Source: Natrinema gari JCM 14663 (GTDB taxonomy: Archaea > Halobacteriota > Halobacteria > Halobacteriales > Natrialbaceae). Taken from it: 64,000 nucleotides of DNA. A model generated the notes under the pieces. That model ran no database searches. It had not been told where the DNA came from and saw only the letters and a program-made list of their open reading frames with translations. Of this stretch, positions 1 through 6,839 are shown piece after piece. The stretch covers positions 24,777 through 88,776 of the forward strand of contig NZ_AOIJ01000051.1 in the NCBI RefSeq assembly GCF_000337175.1. Direction: 5' to 3'. Positions within the stretch are counted from its first letter, which is position 1. Each line of letters starts with the position of its first letter. Both the position numbers and the translations under genes were made by a program.

Positions 1-348
1 TTTGTTGCGGCGTTCGATATCGTCGGGTACAGCCTCGGGACGGGCGGCCTGGCGCTCGCGGAACGCCTCGGCCGCTTTCGGATCTCGCATGGCCTCGACG
101 GTCATCCCCTCCTCGATCCACTCGTGGACGCGGATCGGATTCGACGCCTCGAGTCGTTGTAACTCGAACAGCGTCTCGTCGTTCGGAATCGACATCCCGT
201 ACTGCTCTTCCGCCTCCGCGAGTGGCATCCGGTGGGCCCAGCCGCCGGCGTCCGACTCGTGGTCGGGCAACGACCGGACGGTCTCGATTTGCTGAGACTG
301 TCGGTCGTCACCGGTCGTCGTGGCGTCCCTCGCTGATCGAAACCCCAT
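1..348 (-). CDS. eCIS-associated DUF4157-type protein, N-terminal part (cut by window edge)
   Basis: Reading the minus strand from the ATG at 348 gives 116 uninterrupted codons that run off the left edge; no stop is reached. The protein begins MGFRSARDATTTGDD and later has VHEWIEEGMTVEAMRDPKA and the segment PDDIERRNK. To my recollection this hydrophilic N-terminus matches haloarchaeal proteins that carry the DUF4157 (eCIS core, metallopeptidase-like HExxH) domain further on. That domain would lie outside the window, so the assignment rests on the N-terminus and on the neighbouring eCIS genes. Such proteins are regarded as cargo or accessory factors of contractile injection systems. It is transcribed divergently from the AAA+ ATPase and has a TATA-like box 35 nt upstream. 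Confidence 0.6.
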   Translation of the reverse strand, partial: MGFRSARDATTTGDDRQSQQIETVRSLPDHESDAGGWAHRMPLAEAEEQYGMSIPNDETLFELQRLEASNPIRVHEWIEEGMTVEAMRDPKAAEAFRERQAARPEAVPDDIERRNK

Positions 349-485
349 GTAAGACTCTTGGCACGGTATTTCGCCTCTCCGGGTATAAAAGTTGTCTAGA
401 AAGAGTTTTTAAATAAAGGTCGGAATGGGGATACGTTCCGTCAGAACATGGTTGCTGATATATACACTCCGGGGGATGCAAACCA
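349..485. promoter_or_regulatory. divergent promoter region between DUF4157-type gene and AAA+ ATPase
   Basis: The segment is AT-rich compared with the flanking genes. On the minus strand a TATA-like element (complement of GTATAAAA, 383-390) lies about 35 nt before the ATG at 348. On the plus strand GATATATACACT (458-469) lies about 25 nt before the ATG at 486. Both spacings fit leaderless or short-leader haloarchaeal transcripts. Confidence 0.5.
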
Positions 486-2606
486 ATGAGGTACGCCACG
501 ACGCAGGAACACCTCCTCGCCGAACTCGACCGCATCGACGCCATCCTCGAGGCCGCCGAAGACACGGAGAACCCGGTCCTGCGGGACGAATCGCCGACGA
601 CGGATGCTGCGACGCTTGCGGCCGAGCCGAGCGGATTGCCGCTGGCGCTTCCCGAACGGGATCGAGAGCGGATCGGTGAGTTGACTGACGAAATCGAGCG
701 CAACTGTGTGGCGACTGGGGACGCGACGTTGCGGTTGCGCGTACTCGCGGATCGCTTCGATCTGTCGCGCCGACACCTCGATGCTCTCTTGCTGGCGCTT
801 GCACCGCGGCTCGATACGTCCTATACCGCACAGTACGAACGACTACAGGAGAATAGGCTCTGCTCGAGGCTGACGGTCGTCCTCCTCGAGCGACTGTTCA
901 GCCGGACGCCCGAGGAACGGCTCGCCGCGGGCGCGCTGGTGGCCAGCGAGTCCCCGCTCCGGCGACACGGCCTGCTCGAGGTCGTCTCGCCTCCCGACGG
1001 GGTCGCCACCGAACGCGGCCGGCAGTACGTCGTCGACGACCGCATCGTCGACTACCTCAAGGGCTACGACGGCCTCGATCCCGCACTCGAGACGACGCTC
1101 GGTCGACACGCGGCCGGCGACGCAGCGGCGCTGGAAACGCGCGAGATCGATCCCACGCTCGGCGTCGACGACCTCGTGATCGACGACGACCTCACTGCCC
1201 GGCTCGCGTCGCTTCCGGTCGACGGGACGGGCCGGCGGTTTTATTTCTCCGGCCCCGACGGAACCGAGAAGCACCGCGCTCTCGAGGCCGTCTGCTCGGC
1301 CGAGGAGTACCTGCGGGCCGACCTCGAGGCGGTCCTCGATGCCGGCGCGCTCGATGCGCTCGTCCGCGAGGCGACACTGCTCGGGAAACCGCTGCAGTTG
1401 ACCGGGGCCGGGGCGGCCACGTTCGACGCCCGCGAGCGTGAGCGGTCGCTCGAGGCCGTGTTGGACCGCTTCGCGGACGTCGAGATCGATCTCTTCGTCA
1501 CCGGTGTGGCGGCCTGGACGCCCTCGGCGGTCATGGACACGGAAATCGACGCCATCCTCGAGTTCCCCCGGTCGTCGCTGGCGCTCCGCCGACGGTTCTG
1601 GACCGCCCACGCCGACGATCTCCCCGAGGACCTCGACCCCGAGGTACTGGCGGGGACGTTCGAACTCACGCACGGCCAGCTCGAAGCGGCGCTGTCGACG
1701 GCGCGGTCGCTTGCTGGTGGCGACGAGATCACTGCCGACGATGTCTATGAGGGCTGTCGCGCCCAGTCCGCCGATGGGCTGGACGAACTCGCCCAGCAAC
1801 TCGAGCCCGACAGCGACTGGGACGACATCCAGTTGCGAGACGACACCATGCGGAAACTCGAGTTGGTGTGTGACCACGTCCGCCATCAGGGCCGGATTTA
1901 CGGCGACTGGGGCTTCGAGGAGCAGTTCAGTCGCGGCACGGGTGTCGTCGCCCTGTTCAAAGGCGATTCGGGGACGGGGAAGACGATGGCCGCCGAGATC
2001 CTGGCCAACGACGTCGGGATGGACCTCTACAAGATCGACCTCTCGAGCGTCGTCTCGAAGTACATCGGCGAGACGGAAGAGAACCTAGAGCGGATCTTCG
2101 AGGAAGCCGAACACTCGAACGCGATCCTGCTGTTCGACGAGGCTGACGCCGTCTTCGGGGACCGCTCGCAGGTCTCGAGTGCGACCGACCGCTACGCCAA
2201 CGTCGAGGTCAACTACCTGCTCCAGCGGGTCGAGGCCTACGATGGCGTGATCCTCATGACTACCAACTACGCCTCGAACATCGACTCGGCGTTTACGCGC
2301 CGGATCGACCACACGGTCACCTTCGAAATGCCCCACGAAGCGACCCGCGAACGCATCTGGAAGCACGTCTTCCCCGCGGACGCGCCCACGTGCGACATCG
2401 ACTACGAGTTCCTCTCGTCGTTCGAGTTCACCGGCGGCCGCATCAAAACAATCGGCCAGACGGCCGCGATCCTCGCGGCCGGCGACGACGACGAAATCGG
2501 GATGGCCCACATCGTCCGTGCAGTGCAACTCGAGTACGAGAAGACCGGCCGTCTGCTCCAGCCCCCGCAGTTCGAACCGTACGACGACCACCTCCGCTTG
2601 GAGTGA
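486..2606 (+). CDS. AAA+ ATPase of contractile injection system
   Basis: A 706-aa protein with one C-terminal AAA+ module. Walker A is GDSGTGKT (residues 493-500) and Walker B is AILLFDEADA (from 546, with D551 and E552). Further sensor and arginine-finger candidates follow (TTNYASNIDSAFTRRID). The N-terminal 450 residues are helical with no recognised motif, as is usual for the ATPase of eCIS loci (Afp15/PVC15 type). Such ATPases are required for particle assembly or disassembly in characterised systems. It starts at an ATG 25 nt after a TATA-like box and stands at the head of a plus-strand unit with the DUF4255 gene. The length is normal for the family. Function is inferred from family and neighbours. 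Confidence 0.88.
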   Translation: MRYATTQEHLLAELDRIDAILEAAEDTENPVLRDESPTTDAATLAAEPSGLPLALPERDRERIGELTDEIERNCVATGDATLRLRVLADRFDLSRRHLDALLLALAPRLDTSYTAQYERLQENRLCSRLTVVLLERLFSRTPEERLAAGALVASESPLRRHGLLEVVSPPDGVATERGRQYVVDDRIVDYLKGYDGLDPALETTLGRHAAGDAAALETREIDPTLGVDDLVIDDDLTARLASLPVDGTGRRFYFSGPDGTEKHRALEAVCSAEEYLRADLEAVLDAGALDALVREATLLGKPLQLTGAGAATFDARERERSLEAVLDRFADVEIDLFVTGVAAWTPSAVMDTEIDAILEFPRSSLALRRRFWTAHADDLPEDLDPEVLAGTFELTHGQLEAALSTARSLAGGDEITADDVYEGCRAQSADGLDELAQQLEPDSDWDDIQLRDDTMRKLELVCDHVRHQGRIYGDWGFEEQFSRGTGVVALFKGDSGTGKTMAAEILANDVGMDLYKIDLSSVVSKYIGETEENLERIFEEAEHSNAILLFDEADAVFGDRSQVSSATDRYANVEVNYLLQRVEAYDGVILMTTNYASNIDSAFTRRIDHTVTFEMPHEATRERIWKHVFPADAPTCDIDYEFLSSFEFTGGRIKTIGQTAAILAAGDDDEIGMAHIVRAVQLEYEKTGRLLQPPQFEPYDDHLRLE

Positions 2607-2613
2607 TCAACTG

Positions 2614-2742
2614 ATGCTTACAGTATCGCCGACCGATCCGACAGTACCACCCCGTTCGACAGCCAGCGCCGATCCGGCTCGAGCCCGGCCGCCGAATCGA
2701 ACGCGACGAGTCCGGGCTCCAGTCACGAGGTGGCAATCGTGA
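2614..2742 (+). CDS. possible 42-aa small protein between ATPase and DUF4255 genes
   Basis: An ATG at 2614 opens 42 codons ending with a TGA at 2740-2742. The product is Pro/Arg/Thr-rich (starts MLTVSPTDPTVPPRS). The TGA overlaps a GTG at 2739, an alternative start of the DUF4255 gene, giving a GTGA overlap of the kind used for translational coupling. The peptide is basic, unlike most haloarchaeal proteins, so it may be spurious. I recognise no family. Confidence 0.25.
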   Translation: MLTVSPTDPTVPPRSTASADPARARPPNRTRRVRAPVTRWQS

Positions 2743-3350
2743 CCTTCACCGCCGTTGCCGCGGTCAGCGAGACGATATTGGAACTGTTCCAGACACAGAT
2801 CGAACAGCGCCGAAACGTCTCGTTCTCACGCAGCGATGTCGCCCTGACCTCGCCCGAGACGGTCGACGCCGATTCGGGAGTCCGGCTCGGACTGTTCCTG
2901 TATCACGTCACGCGCGACGAAAAAGCCGGGGCCGCCGCGCCCGAGATCGTCCAATCGACGAAACGCGATCCGCCGCTCCCACTCTCGTTACAGTACTTGC
3001 TGACCGCCTATCCGATGGACGACGAGGGGGAACAGGCCACGGGAACGCTCGCCCAACAGCGGACGCTCGGGTTGGCCATCCAACTCCTACACGACAACTC
3101 GCGACTCGAGCCCGACGCGTGTGCGGCCGGCCTCGACCAGGAACGCCGCCTCTCGATAACGGTCACGTCCGAACCGCTCGACCAACTGACGAACCTCTGG
3201 GCCCGATTCGGTGACGCGACCTACCACCCCTCAGTGACGTTCGAGGTCAGTCCGGTACTGGTCCAGTCGACGAACGAGGAGTCGGTTACGCGAATCGACG
3301 AACGCGAGACCGATCTTTCCCGACGACCCGACGAGCCCGAGCGGCTGTGA
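2730..3350 (+). CDS. DUF4255 family protein (Pvc16-like, tail terminator or cap)
   Basis: A 206-aa protein (203 aa if the GTG at 2739 is used). The pattern AVAAVSETILELF, then a central GLFLYHVTRD and LQYLLTAYP, is typical of the DUF4255/Pvc16 N-terminal family. In described eCIS particles members of this family act at the sheath or tube terminus as a cap. The gene follows the AAA+ ATPase on the same strand and converges with the membrane protein gene 42 nt away. No ATG start is available, so initiation is at GTG. The C-terminus is a short charged tail without a recognised domain. Confidence 0.8.
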   Translation: MAIVTFTAVAAVSETILELFQTQIEQRRNVSFSRSDVALTSPETVDADSGVRLGLFLYHVTRDEKAGAAAPEIVQSTKRDPPLPLSLQYLLTAYPMDDEGEQATGTLAQQRTLGLAIQLLHDNSRLEPDACAAGLDQERRLSITVTSEPLDQLTNLWARFGDATYHPSVTFEVSPVLVQSTNEESVTRIDERETDLSRRPDEPERL

Positions 3351-3391
3351 TCGCGCTCGGCGAGTGGATGACGCCGTCCCGGGACCGTCGG

Positions 3392-4522
3392 CTACTCCTG
3401 TGGCGTCGGGTCGGCGCTCAACCCGATCGCTGACGGATTGGATGACCGAGTCGGATCGCGGTCCGCCGCGTCGTTGCCGCCCTTGAGAACGAATTGCTTG
3501 CCGGTCCGCGTGTAGACGATCGGGTGCTCCCGGCCCTGCTTGAGCGTGTATCCGAGCGGCAGGTCCATCGCCGCCTCGTTGGACTCGAGGAGGAACGCCT
3601 CCGGGACCTCGAAGGGACGGCGCTCGCCGGGCTCGAGTGTCATCTCCGAGTCGAACTGATAGAGATCACGTTTCGTATCGCGGATCTTCGCCTGCGCCAG
3701 TTCGACGGGAGCGACGCCGTCGTTTTTGATCATCAGTTCGCGGCCGGGGCGTGACTCCGGGCTCGAGACGCCGACGATTCTGAGATCGGTCCGGTCGCTG
3801 ATTCCGGACTCATAGCGGTTGTAGACGAGGATCGTCGCAACTAGCCACAGGAAGCCGGCCAGCAGAGTCGTCTGGAGATGCGTGAGCGTCCCGTCGAACC
3901 AGGGGAGCCACGCGATCAGCGTGCGGATTCCGAGACTGCCGAGGACGGCACCGGCGAAACCGACGATACCGGCCAGCGTCCGCGTCTGGAGGAGTTTGAC
4001 CTGGGCATAGCCGGCTTTGATGAGCACCGACTGGAACGCGGACGGCGACGCATCGTCCGCGTCGGGTTCGCGGCGCTTGCGGAGCGTCAGCACGGTCGCG
4101 ACCGGCCACGCGATCAGCGAACCGGCGAGGACGAGCGAGAGCGGAACCGGACCGGCGACGGCGGCGATGCCGAGTCCGACCGCGACCACTGCGCCACAAC
4201 TCCCGCCAGCGATGGTCGCCTGCGCCCAGATCGAGAGCCGACTCCACTGCTCCGTGATCGCGTCCTCGTAGTTTCGGTACAGTTTGTACCCGGCATAGGC
4301 GAGTGCAACGAGGACGAACACCGTCACCAGCAGGAGGACTCGTGACGAGATCACCCAGCCCGTCACGGGAACCGACGACTGGGGAACGTAGTCGACAAGC
4401 CCCGTCACGACGGCCACCGCGGTGACGAGCAAGGCGACGATCAGCGCCGCCATCAATGGTCGAATAACCGGTGAGAGTTGTTTTCGAGCCGTCTTCGTGA
4501 CCTTCGATGCGATGCGTCTCAT
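3392..4522 (-). CDS. six-span membrane protein linked to eCIS locus
   Basis: A 376-aa protein of unknown family. Hydrophobic segments lie at roughly residues 22-42 (LMAALIVALLVTAVAVVTG), 55-78, 103-125, 126-147, 180-200 and 210-232. A soluble C-terminal region of about 140 residues follows, with a beta-sandwich-like composition (LRIVGVSSPESRPGRELMI, EPGERRPFEVPE). A basic N-terminus precedes the first span. It is in the same direction as the tail operon, 328 nt downstream of the tail-tube gene, and inside the eCIS locus. It could anchor or receive the injection particle at the membrane; that is inference from position. It could also be an unrelated passenger. Confidence 0.6.
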   Translation of the reverse strand: MRRIASKVTKTARKQLSPVIRPLMAALIVALLVTAVAVVTGLVDYVPQSSVPVTGWVISSRVLLLVTVFVLVALAYAGYKLYRNYEDAITEQWSRLSIWAQATIAGGSCGAVVAVGLGIAAVAGPVPLSLVLAGSLIAWPVATVLTLRKRREPDADDASPSAFQSVLIKAGYAQVKLLQTRTLAGIVGFAGAVLGSLGIRTLIAWLPWFDGTLTHLQTTLLAGFLWLVATILVYNRYESGISDRTDLRIVGVSSPESRPGRELMIKNDGVAPVELAQAKIRDTKRDLYQFDSEMTLEPGERRPFEVPEAFLLESNEAAMDLPLGYTLKQGREHPIVYTRTGKQFVLKGGNDAADRDPTRSSNPSAIGLSADPTPQE

Positions 4523-4850
4523 GTCACCGGGTCACCCGTTTTCGGTCGGGAACGGCCGGCTGTCGGCCGTCCGAGACCGGACTGTACGTTATCCGTTCGG
4601 TCGATTTTGTTTCCGTTCTCTGAGCCATATTTATTGTATGATGTTTGTTAGATCCTATTAAAACGTAAGGGTAACCGTGGGAAACGAGAGCCGGGATCCG
4701 AGAGCGGCACCCGACCGGTCATCGCTCGACATCGACCGGGCGACGGCCAGTCGATCGCTACGAGCACGTGGGACAGCGGCTTGGCCCGCGTGATCGATCA
4801 TCGAATGTCAGGTTCGGTCCACGCTTCCTGCCCGCTCGCGATCGCGAGGT
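4523..4850. other. intergenic stretch inside eCIS locus
   Basis: No credible gene is seen. An AT-rich patch around 4620-4665 includes, on the minus strand, an AATAAATATGG element about 110 nt before the start of the membrane protein gene. This is a candidate promoter separating that gene from the tail operon. The rest is GC-rich and featureless. Confidence 0.35.
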
Positions 4851-5306
4851 TCATTCCGGCATTCCCGACATCTTCGAGAACCGCTCGTATGCCAACTCGA
4901 TGGATTCGATCGCCATGCCGCGTTCGTTGCTCGCCAGATCCGGACCCGACCATTTCGTCGGATACGCGTTCGCGAACTCCCATCCCCACTGGCTCTGTCC
5001 CTGAAACCCGTCTTTCACTTTGACGACGATGTTCTTTCGAGAGATCGTCCCGCTCATGACCGTCTGGATCCAGTCCCAGAAAGCCGTATTCGTCGTCAAT
5101 CCCCGCTGGAGGACGAGGTTCGCGTGCGCGAACTGGCCGGGTAACTGGTGTACGTGATCGTTGACGCCGCCCTCGCGGTACTGGACGGTTTCTAACTCCA
5201 TCGTTATCCCAGCGACCTCGGCGAATCCGGCGACTGTTTCGCCGTCTACCTCGACCTCGAAGTTGTACTGTGCGTAGGGATCGTCTTCCGTTGTGTATGA
5301 TGCCAT
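4851..5306 (-). CDS. phage-tail-like tube protein (gp19/TIGR02241 type)
   Basis: A 151-aa protein, the usual size for eCIS inner-tube subunits. Diagnostic features are an N-terminal YNFEVEVDGETVAGFAEV, then ETVQYREGGVNDHVH and a central RGLTTNTAFWDWI, then the C-terminal GMAIESIELAYERF. These match the conserved tail-tube fold in which subunits stack as hexamers inside the sheath. It follows the DUF6760-like gene by about 50 nt at the end of the tail operon. A second, diverged tube protein is encoded at 6327-6785, as is common in eCIS loci where paralogues form the tube and its baseplate adaptor. Confidence 0.9.
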   Translation of the reverse strand: MASYTTEDDPYAQYNFEVEVDGETVAGFAEVAGITMELETVQYREGGVNDHVHQLPGQFAHANLVLQRGLTTNTAFWDWIQTVMSGTISRKNIVVKVKDGFQGQSQWGWEFANAYPTKWSGPDLASNERGMAIESIELAYERFSKMSGMPE

Positions 5307-5354
5307 CGTCTCAATACTGCGGTTATGACGGCATCTGACTCACAGATGCCATGG

Positions 5355-5564
5355 TTACTCGGAATCCGGTGGGTTTCGGAGTACGATACCGCCGCCGGCA
5401 TCGTCACGTCCCCGATCGCGACCGCGTCGACGGCCACGGGACCGATCGGATTGCGAGTCGTTCATTCGGTCGTTGATCCCGCTGATCTCCGTACACCAGC
5501 GCTGCCGTTCCCAGTGCGGCATGTTCAACACCTCGTCGTGGCTCCACCCGAAATGGTAGGCCAC
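5355..5564 (-). CDS. DUF6760-like small eCIS protein
   Basis: A 69-aa product from a GTG at 5564 beginning MAYHFGWSHDEVLNM, then HWERQRWCTEISGIND and a basic tail (RGRRRGRDRGRDD). The first 35 residues look like the DUF6760 family found between tail genes in eCIS loci. The reading frame stays open upstream and encodes YEPDRLYEEVAFV, which to my recollection is also part of the family. No ATG, GTG or TTG is available there before the stop of the preceding gene. A good Shine-Dalgarno-like GAGGAGGT ends 7 nt before the GTG. The start is therefore uncertain. Possibilities are initiation at this GTG, at a non-standard ATA overlapping the upstream TAG, or frameshifting. Confidence 0.65.
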   Translation of the reverse strand: MAYHFGWSHDEVLNMPHWERQRWCTEISGINDRMNDSQSDRSRGRRRGRDRGRDDAGGGIVLRNPPDSE

Positions 5565-5608
5565 GAACGCGACCTCCTCGTAGAGGCGGTCCGGCTCGTA
5601 TAGCCGGA

Positions 5609-6169
5609 CTATTCCGCTGGATTTCCCGACTCGGGCTCCTCGCTTTCGGTGGATTCGGTGCTTGCCGTCCGCATGTCAGCGGCCTCGAAGCCGGGCGATT
5701 CGGCCGCCCCAACCCCGCCGAGGTCTCCGCCGGTACTGACCGGACCGGCGTCGACCCCGGCGGACTCCATGCCGCCGGCCGCTCGGTCGGTCGTCACGTG
5801 AGACCCGTTTTCCGCGTTGATTTCGAACGGCTCACCGCACTCGGGACAGGCCGTCTCGACGGCGTTTATTCCCTGATTGTTGATCCGTTCGTACAACGCC
5901 TGCAGGTACTCGAGGTCCGTAACGAACAACTCCTCGATAACGCTTGCATCGATCGTCTCGAGGTCGCCGAGTTCGGTGATGACCCGCGAGAGCAAGACGA
6001 TGGTCAGATACGAGGAGTTCGATTGGACGCGGGGGTTTTGCAGCGGCTTGATCTCGTCGGCCGCCGTGGCGAGTCGCATTCGCCCCTCCTTGTGGAGTGT
6101 CCCCTGGTCGTCGACGTAGCCCTGTGGGAGGGTGAACTCGAACTCGGTCTGGAGCGTCCCACCAGTCAT
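5609..6169 (-). CDS. tail assembly protein with Cys motif (eCIS)
   Basis: A 186-aa protein starting MTGGTLQTEFEFTLPQGYVD. The pattern GTLHKEGRMRLATAADEI, then NSSYLTIVLLSRVITELG, then CPECGEPFEI is the typical arrangement of the phage-tail-assembly-like protein of eCIS loci. One CxxC pair (CPECGEPF) suggests a half zinc ribbon. The last 60 residues are a low-complexity Gly/Ser/Glu tail. The chosen ATG overlaps the stop of the preceding 54-aa gene (ATGA), which supports it over an upstream in-frame ATG. It is probably a chaperone or adaptor during tube assembly; the role is inferred from position. Confidence 0.8.
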   Translation of the reverse strand: MTGGTLQTEFEFTLPQGYVDDQGTLHKEGRMRLATAADEIKPLQNPRVQSNSSYLTIVLLSRVITELGDLETIDASVIEELFVTDLEYLQALYERINNQGINAVETACPECGEPFEINAENGSHVTTDRAAGGMESAGVDAGPVSTGGDLGGVGAAESPGFEAADMRTASTESTESEEPESGNPAE

Positions 6170-6330
6170 GGTCGATGGCCTCCGCTGTCGCAAGCGACGA
6201 CGACGCGGTCGGCGAACGGGACGGACTCACCGGTGTGAAGGACGCCCTCGTCGTCGACGCGCCAGTCATCGTCGAACCGATGACGGGGAACGGTGAACGC
6301 CTCCGGAGACGAACCCGACAGTCGTGTCAT
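6166..6330 (-). CDS. 54-aa protein translationally coupled in tail operon
   Basis: An ATG at 6330 overlaps the stop of the upstream tube gene (ATGA), and its own stop overlaps the ATG of the tail-assembly gene (again ATGA). The product begins MTRLSGSSPEAFTVPRHRF and is acidic with a C-terminal ADRVVVACDSGGHRP. The double 4-nt overlap is strong evidence of a real gene. I do not recognise the family. It sits where other eCIS loci often have a protein of similar length, so a small tail adaptor is a reasonable guess. Confidence 0.7.
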   Translation of the reverse strand: MTRLSGSSPEAFTVPRHRFDDDWRVDDEGVLHTGESVPFADRVVVACDSGGHRP

Positions 6331-6785
6331 ACGTTCTTCCGTTCCATCTCGTCGAAGGTGATGACGTACTCTTCGGTAGCGAGGTTGCCCTGACCGCCAC
6401 CACCGTGGGAGTTGAGCGTCGGCGGGCGGTACTCCTTGATCCACGCCTTCGTGAACTCGAAGCGAAGCACCGAGTCGCCGACCTCGTTCATGATGATGAC
6501 GGCGATGTTCTTCCGGCCGCCGTCGTCCATCTTCCCCTGATCGACGGACTTCCGCCAGTTGTAGAGTTCCTTGTTTTTCTCGTTTGCACCCCGAACGAGG
6601 ATGAGGTCGTCGTACTGGGTATCCCCCCAGAGTTTTCGGTTGTGCGATGGATCGTTCCCTTCGCGGTATTCGACCTGCTCGGTTCGCATCGCTGGCAGTT
6701 CGACCTCGACGAATCCGGGAATGCCGACGCCGTCGAGTTCGACCTTGAATTCGGTTTGTCTGAGTGGTCCGTGTGAGTCTGGCAT
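6327..6785 (-). CDS. phage-tail-like tube protein, second paralogue
   Basis: A 152-aa protein with the tail-tube signature: TEFKVELDGVGIPGFVEVEL, then EQVEYREGNDPSHN, then DDLILVRGANEKNKELYNW, and EEYVITFDEMER at the end. It is clearly related to the protein at 4851-5306 but more diverged, with a Gly-rich loop (SHGGGGQGN). It is the first gene after the sheath, 54 nt downstream, which is the usual order sheath-tube. It is expected to form the inner tube through which cargo is expelled. Its stop overlaps the start of the 54-aa gene. Confidence 0.9.
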   Translation of the reverse strand: MPDSHGPLRQTEFKVELDGVGIPGFVEVELPAMRTEQVEYREGNDPSHNRKLWGDTQYDDLILVRGANEKNKELYNWRKSVDQGKMDDGGRKNIAVIIMNEVGDSVLRFEFTKAWIKEYRPPTLNSHGGGGQGNLATEEYVITFDEMERKNV

Positions 6786-6839
6786 TATCGTAGTGGTTGC
6801 GTAAAGATTGGTTGATCGTCAGATGCGATGTCGGGGGCG

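Noticed and set aside
843-1886. 347-aa open frame antisense to the AAA+ ATPase
   Set aside because: Same cause; the Walker motifs fix the true frame.
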